In this document: in pieces, positions 34,829 to 43,424 of the stretch
Layout: each line of letters begins with the position of its first letter
Numbering within the stretch: position 1 is the first letter of the stretch
Origin: Bacteroides sp. 224
GTDB lineage: Bacteria; Bacteroidota; Bacteroidia; Bacteroidales; Bacteroidaceae
Direction of reading: 5' to 3'
Length of the DNA: 64,000 bases
Assembly: GCF_010500995.1 (NCBI RefSeq)
Contig: NZ_QVMK01000039.1
Coordinates: 8,141 to 72,140, forward strand
Position numbers and translations under genes: made by a program
Notes under the pieces: generated by a model
Seen by the model: the letters and a program-made list of their open reading frames with translations, nothing else
Told to the model about the DNA's origin: nothing
Databases searched by the model: none

Positions 34829-35181
34829 TCCTCCCACCCCTCATTTTGAGGATTGTACTTAGCAAATTCACCTGTATCGGTAAATTCGGATGTAGTCATT
34901 CCTATTTCAAAAATGGCATCTTCGTTCCAACCTGCTGTGAAAAACAGCCCTCTATTAGTGAGTAATGCCGAGGTTTCTTCTGCCGAATTATAAAAATGCT
35001 CGCCCAATTGGTCTTGCTGTTGATATACATAGTTGTACTTTAAGAGGCGATTTCTTAAATACTCTATTTGCTGTTGCGTAAAAGGCTCAATATTGTTTTC
35101 ATCATCAAAGAAATCCTTACTACCCATTTGCAACTCTTTTGCTTTCGTTTCTATACGATAAATCGATACATTGTAACTCAT
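34825..35181 (-). CDS. Hypothetical protein (118 aa)
   Basis: A soluble acidic protein starting MSYNVSIYRIETKAKELQMG. The segment ETSALLTNRGLFFTAGWN followed by a strand suggests a small alpha/beta fold. It overlaps its neighbours on both sides by 4 bases, so it is translated with them. The family is unknown. Confidence 0.55.
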   Translation of the reverse strand: MSYNVSIYRIETKAKELQMGSKDFFDDENNIEPFTQQQIEYLRNRLLKYNYVYQQQDQLGEHFYNSAEETSALLTNRGLFFTAGWNEDAIFEIGMTTSEFTDTGEFAKYNPQNEGWEE

Positions 35182-35633
35182 ATCACACTTCTTTTTTCTA
35201 TTATTAATCTTTCAGTATCACAAGACAAGGTAAAACAAACCGACCAACGAAAGTCTGCATCAAAGATGGCTAAGATTGTATCTCCACCTTGGTCGGCAGG
35301 GTCATTGCATAAATAATCGAGAATAAACTTTATCCAATCGTTTTCCATATTCAATAGTCCAATGCCTATATATTGATTGACGGCTTGGTCGGCAACATTT
35401 ATTCTGTACCACAATGGTCTATCGAAAGTGTCGAGATATATGCCTTCCAAGAATTGAACTATTGGCTTCAAACGTTCTCTGATAGCATAAGATTCGTGTG
35501 GTAATTGCTCTATTGATTTTACCGGAAAATAGATTTCTTCTGTGACTTTTCCAATCTGTTTCAAATCAATTCCACAATCCAGCTTCACAAAATTATTTTG
35601 GATGTAGCTGTCGTAAAATCCTAATGTGTTCAT
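35178..35633 (-). CDS. Hypothetical protein (151 aa)
   Basis: First gene of the three-gene minus-strand unit. It has a soluble mixed fold with YNVADQAVNQY-like and FDADFRWSVCFTLSCDTERL strands near the end. I cannot name the family. A minus-strand -7 box (CAAAGATA on the plus strand, 35654-35661) lies about 20 bases before the start. Confidence 0.55.
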   Translation of the reverse strand: MNTLGFYDSYIQNNFVKLDCGIDLKQIGKVTEEIYFPVKSIEQLPHESYAIRERLKPIVQFLEGIYLDTFDRPLWYRINVADQAVNQYIGIGLLNMENDWIKFILDYLCNDPADQGGDTILAIFDADFRWSVCFTLSCDTERLIIEKRSVI

Positions 35634-35680
35634 TCTCTAATTGTTTAATGGGGCAAAGATACTTATTTCAAGTAGAATCC

Positions 35681-36058
35681 TTAGCTTATTTCGCAATCGG
35701 TCAGACAAACAAAGTAAGCATATAGTTCTTTTTCATCTACCTTTTTATCCCATCCGTCGACCTGTGTTTTTTCTACTGTTATTCCTGACGCAGGAATCAT
35801 TAAGTTAGATGTTTTCGATTTCCGGTAGGCATAGTGAATGGCCAAGATACTTGTTACATTGCCTTTCAGTTTAAATATTTGAGTATCGATGTCTGCATGG
35901 TTTTCATAGTAGAAATCTATTTTGCCTACATCGACCAGTAGTTTTTCATTTCCCCATTTGATAACAGTCCATTCTACGGCATCGCCCACCTGAAAAGGAG
36001 TTCCGCAACATTGCATTTGCCAAGCTTCAATGATTATAGTGTATTTTTTCATGGTCAA
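35681..36058 (-). CDS. DUF6578-like protein (125 aa)
   Basis: The N terminus IIEAWQMQCCGTPFQVGDAV followed by EWTVIKWGNE matches the DUF6578 pattern (paired cysteines in a CCGxPF turn, then a GDxVxW strand). The fold is probably a small beta barrel. A second ATG six bases downstream (MKKYTI) is equally possible. Family function unknown; such proteins often lie in immunity islands. Confidence 0.6.
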   Translation of the reverse strand: MTMKKYTIIIEAWQMQCCGTPFQVGDAVEWTVIKWGNEKLLVDVGKIDFYYENHADIDTQIFKLKGNVTSILAIHYAYRKSKTSNLMIPASGITVEKTQVDGWDKKVDEKELYAYFVCLTDCEIS

Positions 36059-36150
36059 ATTAAATCGAAAACTAAGTTTACTGAGATTTGCATAAAAACT
36101 CTACTATTTATGCAGATAGTATTTATCCCTGATACATTTTCTTGCATGGT
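36059..36150 (-). repeat. About 85-bp relic shared with 52383-52460
   Basis: It shares AACTAAGTTTACTGAGAT and a GCATAAAAACTCTACTA-like stretch with the region at 52383-52460, and the end of a coding segment (a QG stop, TATCCCTGA on the plus strand) also matches the tail of the gene at 52449. It is the leftover end of a copy of that gene. Confidence 0.55.
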
Positions 36151-36152
36151 AG

Positions 36153-36614
36153 TCAACGGTTTGATTGTGTAATTTCCAAATTCGGATATGGATTAGCTTC
36201 CGATGATTTTCTCCAAATACTTTGCTCCGCTAATTGCAATCTTCTTTCTAGTTCAAAATCTCCCATTTTGAGTTTCAATGTTTCAAGCGGAACAGACTTA
36301 TCCGTATTGTCGAAAACTTCTCCATTTGTTTCTTTTGCAAGAAAGTACGCTATGATATATACGTTTTCTATTTTGTTAGATGTTACTTCAAGTATTGATG
36401 TGTCGTCCTTATTTATCCAACTAATGTCAAACCATAAATTTTTGATTTGTCGAGAACACATATAAAGTTCAGTCCATTCTCTACTTGAAACAGGGAAACT
36501 GTCTCCTTCACTATCGTAGTTGTGAAAATCGTCTCCAAAAAAATATGTCCCGAAAACACGAAAATCAGGTCTTTTAGAATTAACTTTTACTTTTAGTGAA
36601 TAATTGTCGTTCAT
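36153..36614 (-). CDS. Hypothetical protein (153 aa)
   Basis: A soluble protein beginning MNDNYSLKVKVNSKRPDFRV, with a middle strand-helix block (IENVYIIAYFLAKETNGEVF) that resembles Imm-type proteins. Nothing ties it to a named family. It is transcribed alone from a divergent region shared with the gene at 36744. Confidence 0.5.
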   Translation of the reverse strand: MNDNYSLKVKVNSKRPDFRVFGTYFFGDDFHNYDSEGDSFPVSSREWTELYMCSRQIKNLWFDISWINKDDTSILEVTSNKIENVYIIAYFLAKETNGEVFDNTDKSVPLETLKLKMGDFELERRLQLAEQSIWRKSSEANPYPNLEITQSNR

Positions 36615-36687
36615 GTTTTATTATCAGTTCGTTCATTAATCTTTGTTTTTTAGAACAAGAGCAAAAATAGCTATAATTATCAATATA

Positions 36688-36720
36688 TTTGCCTCTTCAT
36701 TCAAATACTCCTTATATTTG
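36688..36720 (+). promoter_or_regulatory. Promoter of the gene at 36744
   Basis: A -33 TTTG (36688-36691) and a -7 TATATTTG (36713-36720) are separated by 21 bases, a good match to the Bacteroidota consensus, 24 bases before the start codon. Confidence 0.6.
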
Positions 36721-36743
36721 CGGAGCTAAACAAATGAAACATT

Positions 36744-37094
36744 ATGTTAGAAGAAGCTCTAAAGCACAAATACAATAAGGAAATTGTCGACATTTACAAC
36801 AACTGGAATATTGATTTTGATAAACCCCTTGAGCAACAAATAGAAGAGTTGCACGAAGATATCATTCAGATTACCTTTGCCAAAGGTTATAGTTTGGATG
36901 TTGGCTGGTATCCGGCATATAATATCTGCGGACAATTCAAAGGTGTGGTGCTTCAACATAGCAATTGGGATAACCCGATCTATACAATGGAAACTAATAA
37001 TCCAAAAGTAATGGAAGATTGGGTAATGGAAGCAACAGAATGTGTGTTGGATTCTTATTCCTCCTCAGGCAACCACAAAACAGCCGGTATCTGA
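36744..37094 (+). CDS. Hypothetical protein (116 aa)
   Basis: A small acidic protein (MLEEALKHKYNKEIVDIYNN) with FAKGYSLDVGWYPAYNICG in the middle. The family is not recognised. Its last 40 bases overlap the end of the convergent DUF4274 gene, so the two could interfere. The phrase WVMEATEC near its end recurs as a short relic MEATEFIVE upstream of the radical SAM gene. Confidence 0.5.
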   Translation: MLEEALKHKYNKEIVDIYNNWNIDFDKPLEQQIEELHEDIIQITFAKGYSLDVGWYPAYNICGQFKGVVLQHSNWDNPIYTMETNNPKVMEDWVMEATECVLDSYSSSGNHKTAGI

Positions 37095-37621
37095 CTATAA
37101 GGCGAATCTTCCTCTTTTTCAGCTACTTCTTCATCCTCAAACTCTGCGGAAAGCATATTAACAAAACCACCTGCCACGGCTTTTTCTTCAATTAGGGCTA
37201 ATAGTTTATCGTCTTGATTATTCTTTGTCATTCCCACGCCGCCGAAGTTATCATAATAATAGTCCGGTTGCATAAGCCAATAAACCATTCTTGCTGTGCG
37301 GATGTCGCAAGCAGGGTTTAATATGACTTGTTTGAGTGGCCAACATCCGTCATCATAGTTATATTCGGCAACCAAATAATGCAATTCTATTGGGTTGTAG
37401 ATGGCAGCTATCTTTTCAGCTATTTCTGTCTGAAATTTCTCTAAGCCGATTTCGCGTTGATATACGTAAGCTTTATAAAAATCTTCCTCCTCATTGCCTT
37501 TCATACTTTTCTCAAAATCGGCTTGCTGCATATTGAAATAGTAATTGTCTCCGGCACAGGCTGCCCAGGTTACAATACTGTCTAATTCGGTTTGTCTACT
37601 ATCACTTAAACTTGAATACAT
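37055..37621 (-). CDS. DUF4274 protein
   Basis: A 188-residue protein with the DUF4274 core: LHYLVAEYNYDDGCWPLKQV, then ILNPACDIRTARMVYWLM. These repeats resemble ankyrin-like helices, and the domain is common in toxin-immunity loci. A long glutamate-rich C-terminal tail is unusual. It is convergent with the gene at 36744, with which it overlaps by 40 bases. Confidence 0.7.
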   Translation of the reverse strand: MYSSLSDSRQTELDSIVTWAACAGDNYYFNMQQADFEKSMKGNEEEDFYKAYVYQREIGLEKFQTEIAEKIAAIYNPIELHYLVAEYNYDDGCWPLKQVILNPACDIRTARMVYWLMQPDYYYDNFGGVGMTKNNQDDKLLALIEEKAVAGGFVNMLSAEFEDEEVAEKEEDSPYSQIPAVLWLPEEE

Positions 37622-37674
37622 ATTGGCTTCAATTATTTAGGGGATTAATATCTGGTCTTTATATCGCAAATTTA

Positions 37675-37696
37675 TATCTTTGCTTTCGCAAATATA
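37675..37696. promoter_or_regulatory. Back-to-back -7 boxes of a divergent promoter
   Basis: TATCTTTG (37675-37682) faces the ankyrin gene on the plus strand, and CAAATATA (37689-37696), which reads TATATTTG on the minus strand, faces the DUF4274 gene. The two boxes are only 6 bases apart, so the transcripts probably compete or are coregulated. Confidence 0.45.
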
Positions 37697-37713
37697 AAGA
37701 ATAATCACATACA

Positions 37714-38778
37714 ATGGCTAAAAAAAGAAAAACACTTCCGGCAGATTTTGAGCAAATAGTGACCAATGCCGGGTCGGCAGAACTACAAGCAATTTTCGAC
37801 AAGTGTGACATCAATGCATACGGCGGATTTTGGAAAGGGAATGCTCTTACTTTTTGCGGTATTAACGAAGAATTTATTCAGTGGTTAGTCACTCAGGGGA
37901 TAGACCTGAATGCAGGAGACACATGGGGTTATCGTCCTGTTTCTTATCAAGCAGAATACAGCAGTAACAATCTTAAGGTACTTTTAGAGCTGGGTGCAGA
38001 TATCGAAAAAAGAGACAACTATAACTGCACGCCCCTTTGCAATGCAGTCTCGAAATGTCATATACAAGCAGTTACTGCTTTGTTGGAAAACGGTGCGGAT
38101 GTCCATTCGTTAAACGGGAACGGAAGCGACCTTATGACGCCCCTCGAAAAAGGGCTTGCTCATTGCAGCAACATAGATATTTGCAAGATGGCCGAAATAG
38201 CAGATATGCTACTTGCCGCCGGAGCAAAGACTACACCTAAGATGAAAAATCTGGTAAAGAAAATCGGAGAAACATTTGAGTTTTACCGTGCGGACTTTAA
38301 TAAAGACTATCTACCTACTACCGAACAGGCACTCGAACACTTATATCATTTGTTTGATGCCGAGCCCGTTGCTAAAAGAAATATACACAACGGAATCGAC
38401 CCCATTCTTGTTAAATCCTCAACTTGGCAACAACAGTTTGCCGAACTTTGGGAGATGCTGATACCAGGCACAGGTCATGCAAAAACAGTTCAAGGCGAAG
38501 TGATACGAATTACCGGAAAAGTCTCACGAGAGATACTCGATAACGGTGCGCCCAATTGGAACAAAGGATATAAAAAACTGCCACAGGCATTGCCCATGTA
38601 TTTTGCAATGGGAAATCAACTGCCCCCACAAGAGCACGAAGAAGCTAGATCCCTAAGCCTAAGTGTCTCGGCAAATAGTGAAGACGATACATTGAATCGC
38701 CTTTGCGAACTTGCTGTTTGGTGGGTGCTACTGAATCCTGAACCAATAGCTTTGCAGGGAGTGGATTATGAAAGATGA
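37714..38778 (+). CDS. Ankyrin-repeat protein (354 aa)
   Basis: Ankyrin units are plain between about residues 45 and 170: FIQWLVTQGIDLNAGDTWGY, LKVLLELGADIEKRDNYNCT, and ALLENGADVHSLNGNG. The C-terminal 180 residues form a separate domain (ILVKSSTWQQQFAELWEMLI to QGEVIRITGKVSREI) seen in other ankyrin proteins of Bacteroidota. There is no signal peptide. The role is probably protein binding; in this island an immunity function is possible. Confidence 0.75.
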   Translation: MAKKRKTLPADFEQIVTNAGSAELQAIFDKCDINAYGGFWKGNALTFCGINEEFIQWLVTQGIDLNAGDTWGYRPVSYQAEYSSNNLKVLLELGADIEKRDNYNCTPLCNAVSKCHIQAVTALLENGADVHSLNGNGSDLMTPLEKGLAHCSNIDICKMAEIADMLLAAGAKTTPKMKNLVKKIGETFEFYRADFNKDYLPTTEQALEHLYHLFDAEPVAKRNIHNGIDPILVKSSTWQQQFAELWEMLIPGTGHAKTVQGEVIRITGKVSREILDNGAPNWNKGYKKLPQALPMYFAMGNQLPPQEHEEARSLSLSVSANSEDDTLNRLCELAVWWVLLNPEPIALQGVDYER

Positions 38779-38867
38779 TAAACTCCCGGTGTTATTCGTC
38801 GTGCCCCTGAGCAAAGGTAATGGAAGCAACAGAATTCATAGTAGAATAAACAATAAATACTCCCCCC

Positions 38868-40055
38868 TTGATTGCCAAACTACACCACAACCAACTATTC
38901 ACCTTCGAGAAAACAACAGGAATGAGCGCCGTTTTCTCCGGAAACGAACTCGCTTTGCTGCAAGAATATACACAAAGCGGAGTTGTAACGCCTTTCATCG
39001 AACGCCTTTTCCACTTAGGGATTCTTGCCGGAAATATTATCCCCATACTGAGCAACAGCTTCGCCGCAGGCGAAATCCATTCACCTCAATCACTACATAT
39101 TGATATCACAAACCGCTGCCCCCTCCATTGTTCCATCTGCTATAAAATACCTGATAAACCCAAAGACATAACCTACCTCCGTTGGGACGAACTGATAACA
39201 GAAGCTGCCAAGCTAAAAGTGTTTCAGATAGCCATCGGAGGAGGAGAACCACTAACCCACCCCGATATAGTAGCATTTGTGGGGCGTGTGGCGCAAACAC
39301 CAATGTCTGTCACCATTACCAGCAGCGGATGGGGGCTCGACGAAAATCTTTTGAACCAACTCATTGGTGCCGGACTCAATCACCTGCAAATATCGCTCAA
39401 CGGAAGCACCGAAGCAATAAACCGTCTTTCGCGCGACGGATACGCTCATGTCATCCGAGCCTTGCAACTGCTTTCGCACACCAACGGTCTGTCTTATGGC
39501 GTAAACTGGGTAGCCCGCAAAAGCAATCTGGCTGATTTTGAACAACTCGTCGCCCTTGCCAAGCACTACCGAGCAGGTAATATTAATATACTACGCTACA
39601 AACCTTCATTGGGAGAAGTTTATGCCAACGAAGCCCTCAATAAAGACGAATTCTTTTTGCTGGTCGACAAGATAAAACAAGTAAGAGGTATTCAAATAAA
39701 AACGGATTCTGCCTACTCTCATCTGCTGCTTTATCTCAATAATGGCAAGGTAAGTGCCCACACTTGTGGTTGCGGTGCCGGCCGAACTTTCATGGCTATC
39801 TCGCCCGACGGCACCATGAAACCTTGCAGCCACCTGCAAGTAGGCAGCCACAGCGATAGCATTGCCGGATATTGGAATCACTCGGAAAGTTTGCATGCAT
39901 TCCGAAATTTATCTTACCGGGATGCTCCCAATCACTGCGGAAGTTGTACATTTGTGCATCAGTGCGGAGGTTGCCGCGCTATATGCGAAAGAGCATATCA
40001 CAATCATCCGGCAGGCGAAACAAGCTGCCCTGTTTACAAAAGAAAAACAACATGA
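38868..40055 (+). CDS. Radical SAM/SPASM peptide-modifying enzyme
   Basis: A 395-residue radical SAM protein. The cluster motif is C84-PLH-C88-SI-C91, followed by the GGGEP SAM-binding turn and a normal radical SAM barrel. The C-terminal SPASM domain has CGCGAGRTFMAISPDGTMKP, CSHL, and CGSCTFVHQCGGCRAICERA, which should hold extra Fe-S clusters. The N terminus looks like a short PqqD-like recognition domain. The only upstream start in frame is a TTG at 38868; an ATG at 38922 would shorten that part. The stop overlaps the next ATG (ATGA), so the two products are coupled. The peptide substrate is not identified. Confidence 0.75.
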   Translation: MIAKLHHNQLFTFEKTTGMSAVFSGNELALLQEYTQSGVVTPFIERLFHLGILAGNIIPILSNSFAAGEIHSPQSLHIDITNRCPLHCSICYKIPDKPKDITYLRWDELITEAAKLKVFQIAIGGGEPLTHPDIVAFVGRVAQTPMSVTITSSGWGLDENLLNQLIGAGLNHLQISLNGSTEAINRLSRDGYAHVIRALQLLSHTNGLSYGVNWVARKSNLADFEQLVALAKHYRAGNINILRYKPSLGEVYANEALNKDEFFLLVDKIKQVRGIQIKTDSAYSHLLLYLNNGKVSAHTCGCGAGRTFMAISPDGTMKPCSHLQVGSHSDSIAGYWNHSESLHAFRNLSYRDAPNHCGSCTFVHQCGGCRAICERAYHNHPAGETSCPVYKRKTT

Positions 40056-41170
40056 TAGAATATTGGCAATCTTACGAAATAGACGGTTCGGACTCAAGCT
40101 ACAATGTAGTAGTGGCTGAACGCGAAAAGTGCATCGAGTTATTAAAATTTTATCTACAACTGAAAGTTGCTCATCGTGGGAAACCCATCAAAATACACAG
40201 GAGTTCGGGCAAAGACTCGCAAATAGTAAAAGACATGTATTTTGCTTACGAACACCTCGACGACCTTTGGGATGTTATTCGCCATTGCAACCTAAAGTAT
40301 CTTCAACTGGAGTATGAATATGTGGCTTCCGGCTCCCTCTACCCGGAAGTGAAACGCGAATTGATAGATATGCTTGCCCATCATGCAGGTGTAAAGAATC
40401 ACACGTTTGTCAATCCCGTGTTTTCAAATTCGTATACAACTACAAGCTACATAAATATTAGTTTCGATGCAAAACCAAGCAATGATTATGAGATGGTTTG
40501 TAGCGAAAACTATTTCCAAATAATAAGTAAAGAGCACCCCTTGTTAGTAATTGATTTCGATTGTGTACTCAACGGTCCTCACGAACTGATGTTTTATGGT
40601 ATGCATAAGATGAAAGACGCTTTCCCCGAATTCGAAATAGATATGCATACAAGCCATGAGCTCTTAGCGGCATACTCTATCAATTGGGACGAGTTGATTA
40701 TGGAAGGAATCTCGCTGGAAAGTTCGGATTACGCCTACACACTGAAATGGCTTTTAAGCAATCCTGCCATCACCATGCATCCGGATAATGATACAATTTA
40801 TCTGGGCCGACTGCCTATGGGTTTCGAGCATTTCGACCCGTTGGTTGTCTACATCGATGAAAAAGGTTCTAATTATTGGACAAAGGACGAAATAAACGAC
40901 TACTTGGCACTTCAAGGAATATTCGGCAAACGCACATTCAGCATAGATGAGTATTTGCAGAAAGTGTATAAAGCATCCAAAGCCGAAATATTTAGTGATG
41001 CCGATTTCGAAAGCTATACCTCATTCAACATCGAAGTGGCAGTAGGCAAAGATAAACAGCAACATGCAGTCGTGAAGTTCGTCAGAGAGAAAGACGGACC
41101 GAAGTTGATGATTTTGATTGCTTATAAGTATAGGGAGGGGTTGGAACGGATGATTAGGCTGGGCTGTTAA
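40052..41170 (+). CDS. Unknown 372-aa partner of the radical SAM enzyme
   Basis: The ATG at 40052 overlaps the radical SAM stop by 4 bases, so this protein is made in step with it. It starts MIEYWQSYEIDGSDSSYNVV and has no signal peptide or membrane span. A C-terminal stretch (FVREKDGPKLMILIAYKYRE) is beta-rich. I do not recognise a domain. It may be a substrate, a carrier or a second enzyme of the modification; none of these can be shown from sequence. Confidence 0.65.
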   Translation: MIEYWQSYEIDGSDSSYNVVVAEREKCIELLKFYLQLKVAHRGKPIKIHRSSGKDSQIVKDMYFAYEHLDDLWDVIRHCNLKYLQLEYEYVASGSLYPEVKRELIDMLAHHAGVKNHTFVNPVFSNSYTTTSYINISFDAKPSNDYEMVCSENYFQIISKEHPLLVIDFDCVLNGPHELMFYGMHKMKDAFPEFEIDMHTSHELLAAYSINWDELIMEGISLESSDYAYTLKWLLSNPAITMHPDNDTIYLGRLPMGFEHFDPLVVYIDEKGSNYWTKDEINDYLALQGIFGKRTFSIDEYLQKVYKASKAEIFSDADFESYTSFNIEVAVGKDKQQHAVVKFVREKDGPKLMILIAYKYREGLERMIRLGC

Positions 41171-41173
41171 ATT

Positions 41174-41608
41174 TTAATATCCATTGCCGAATACAAAGTT
41201 TACTTTTATCGATTCATATACAGGCTTATAATCTATCTCCGAAAATGAAGAAAAACATAACACAGGTATTGCAATAGCTAAAACAACTATCGCAGTCATA
41301 ACGCTCAGCACAATGATAGTTCTTTTCTTTAAAAGTATTTGTTTTTTTATTGCAGAAGAAATAATATGTACAATGAGGCTTGTAGACACTATATATATCA
41401 GCAAGTCTACTACAAAAAATCTAAGGTCTATTATTTTGTAGATTGATGTTGTTGGGTCGTCGGCCATATAGATAAAAGGAAAACCAGAACCCCTTTCAGC
41501 CAGTCTTTCCCCGCAATAAGACATTTCCATTGTTGCAGGAAACAGAAAGAATATTATTATAGATAATAATATCGAAAGGCAAATTGTATTGAAATTTATA
41601 TATTTCAT
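41174..41608 (-). CDS. Small membrane protein (144 aa)
   Basis: Three hydrophobic segments: a signal-anchor-like start (ICLSILLSIIIFFLFPATM), VVDLLIYIVSTSLIVHIISS and IIVLSVMTAIVVLAIAIPVL. The loop between the first two is probably outside. The start overlaps a relic stop upstream (ATGA), suggesting it was once coupled to another gene. The family is not recognised. Confidence 0.55.
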   Translation of the reverse strand: MKYINFNTICLSILLSIIIFFLFPATMEMSYCGERLAERGSGFPFIYMADDPTTSIYKIIDLRFFVVDLLIYIVSTSLIVHIISSAIKKQILLKKRTIIVLSVMTAIVVLAIAIPVLCFSSFSEIDYKPVYESIKVNFVFGNGY

Positions 41609-41636
41609 TTCTTAAGCGGAGCTATTCTGTTTGTCT
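41609..41636 (-). pseudogene. Nine-codon tail of the gene family at 51806
   Basis: On the minus strand TNRIAPLKK and a stop match the end (TNRIAPLYKELDV) of the broken gene at 51806-52317. The relic stop overlaps the start of the membrane-protein gene downstream. Nothing else of that gene remains here. Confidence 0.5.
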
Positions 41637-41644
41637 GATTCTTA

Positions 41645-41757
41645 TTATTTGTTTTTCAGCCATTTCCATTCCCAATATTCTTCTGAATAGTCCAATTCCT
41701 GACTGTAATCAATTTCATCAGCAAACCAATCTGTTTCTTGCCCAACCCGAATGCTTC
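41645..41757 (-). pseudogene. Unidentified gene tail (about 37 codons)
   Basis: On the minus strand SIRVGQETDWFADEIDYSQE and then EYWEWKWLKNK and a stop form an acidic, aromatic-rich tail with no start codon. It directly follows the Rpn gene. A few of its bases (GAAGCATTCGGG) recur next to the Rpn relic at 62285-62298, so the junction itself was copied. Confidence 0.45.
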
Positions 41758-41758
41758 A

Positions 41759-42652
41759 CTACAATTTTATTATATCTTCCTCAGTCAGTCCCGTAATTTC
41801 TATAATGCTTTCGATAGGAATGCCTTTGTCTTTCATTGCAGAGGCAATTTCGAGTTTGCCTTTGAGTTTCCCTTCTGCTATTCCTTCTTCTCTTCCTTCC
41901 GCTTTCCCATCCATATACCCTTCATAACGCCCTGTACTAATCACACTTTTTTGGTAGCGCACTGCCTCCATGTGTGTAAAATATGCCTGACGTTCTTCTT
42001 TCGAGAGGTGTTCAATCCGCAGATTCTCACGAGCTTCGGGCAAACCGGCGGCGGTGGCATCTTCGGCTATTTCGCCTGTTTTAAGGAAAGAGATCCATTG
42101 ATCGAGAGGCTCAACGGCTTGTTGGTCGAAATCGTTGACACGCAATACATAGTATTCCGGAAAAATATCACCGGCTTCTTTTCTGACAAAACATTCGCGT
42201 TGGCGAACGGACAATTGCAAGGTATCGTTGTTGTGAATACCTTTGAATACGGTCTTTCCGTGATATACATAATCATCTCCTTGTCCCAGGTCGAAGTAAA
42301 CGATATTGATGGAGTAGACTTTGCGTACTTTGTCGTACTCATCGCCCAGATTGATGTATTCGGCAATGGCTTTTGAAGTACCGAAAAGCATTCGATGGAA
42401 GTAATCGAGTTCGCGGTTGTTTTGTATTTCGATGATGATGAGTTCGCCTTTGCTGTTTTCGGTGAGCATATCTACCCGGTTGAACTTATCGTCGTAGGTA
42501 TCCTGATTGCTTTCGCTCTCCAGAATTTGGCGGATGCGGATCGGCTCGCCAAGCAGCACGGTAAGAAGACCTTCCAATACTACAAAGTTGGATTTATTGC
42601 GCAGCAAGCGTTTGGCTGCCCAGTCGAAACGAACTAAATGCGGACTTTTCAT
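41759..42652 (-). CDS. Rpn-family recombination-promoting nuclease
   Basis: A 297-residue PD-(D/E)xK nuclease of the Rpn/YhgA type. The core has DWAAKRLLRNKSNFVVLEGL, the catalytic block VDMLTENSKGELIIIEIQN, and the YFHRMLFGTSKAIAEYINLG helix. A glutamate- and glycine-rich coil (EGREEGIAEGKLKGKLE) follows, with a short HTH-like end. Such proteins promote recombination in E. coli and are often called transposases, though they lack the usual IS ends. The ATG at 42652 (MKSPHLVRF) fits the family better than 42685. It abuts module D, and a deleted relic of it abuts module E. Confidence 0.85.
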   Translation of the reverse strand: MKSPHLVRFDWAAKRLLRNKSNFVVLEGLLTVLLGEPIRIRQILESESNQDTYDDKFNRVDMLTENSKGELIIIEIQNNRELDYFHRMLFGTSKAIAEYINLGDEYDKVRKVYSINIVYFDLGQGDDYVYHGKTVFKGIHNNDTLQLSVRQRECFVRKEAGDIFPEYYVLRVNDFDQQAVEPLDQWISFLKTGEIAEDATAAGLPEARENLRIEHLSKEERQAYFTHMEAVRYQKSVISTGRYEGYMDGKAEGREEGIAEGKLKGKLEIASAMKDKGIPIESIIEITGLTEEDIIKL

Positions 42653-42740
42653 ATTTCTTAATTGTGGTTTCTTTCTATATGGCAAAGATAATGTTTATAA
42701 TTCAAGATACATAGAAATTCCCTATAGATTGGAGTTGTAT

Positions 42741-43245
42741 CTACTTAATATCCGGCAATTTAGACCTAAAAGTAAATTATTATCGGGGCGTTTTGCCTTT
42801 GCCGCAAACGTCGACTTGCCTTTGCGGCAAACGCAACATCATCTTTGCGGCAAACGTAAGCTTGTCTTTGCGGCAAACGTAAATCGTTGTTCTGTAACCC
42901 ACCCTACAACCCCTTCTCGGGCACTTTGATCGACTCGAATGTGTTATTCCAATGTATGAATAAGTTACTCTTGTTTTGTTTTACGGCAATGACTTGTTAC
43001 GTTCCCCCCTTGTAAACGGGTAGGTTTATACCACTACCGGAGTTTACTCCCCCGCAAACGTCTTATATATACAAGGTGTTTGTGGGGGATTTTTTTGTAC
43101 GATGCACAGTGGTCAGATTTTACATGTAAAATCCGGCCAACTTATACGGTCGAAACGATCGATTTAACCGTATGCGACAGCCGATTTAGCCGCATGAGTT
43201 GGTCGACTTAACCGTGTGTGTCGACCGACTTAGCCGTATGCGATT
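42741..43245 (+). repeat. Repeat module, copy D (HU gene deleted)
   Basis: From CTACTTAATA onward it holds the 23-bp-period palindromes (first at 42798, next at 42821), the leader, the terminator hairpin, the palindrome GATTTTACATGTAAAATC (43116-43133) and the 22-bp array. As in B, CCCCCCTTG joins directly to TAAACGGGTAG, so B and D share the same HU deletion. Base differences between them show they have diverged since. Confidence 0.85.
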
Positions 43246-43295
43246 GTTTTATATCATGTTTTTAAACTTGAGAATCGTAATCTCCATATTTATTA

Positions 43296-43303
43296 TATCT
43301 TTG
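43296..43303 (+). promoter_or_regulatory. -7 box for the gene at 43425
   Basis: TATCTTTG about 120 bases upstream of the membrane-protein start. The same box with its flanking bases (GTCTGnTACTTG) is repeated at 49971-49978. Confidence 0.4.
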
Positions 43304-43424
43304 TCTGTTACTTGATACATAGGAAGCGTGGCGATTTGTGTTTTGATGATTACAGAATTAACGCTTTCTGATTTTTATAATGCTATTAGGAATATATATA
43401 GAGAGAGACAAACAACTCTAAAAT

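Noticed and set aside
38768..39103. A peptide precursor for the radical SAM enzyme
   Set aside because: The 111-codon frame runs into the enzyme gene in another frame and turns into an arginine-rich, out-of-frame product. There is no leader-core pattern; only a short relic (MEATEFIVE) was seen upstream.
42507..42929. 140-codon plus-strand frame across the Rpn gene and module D
   Set aside because: It is antisense to the conserved Rpn coding sequence and continues into the repeat; it has no independent support.
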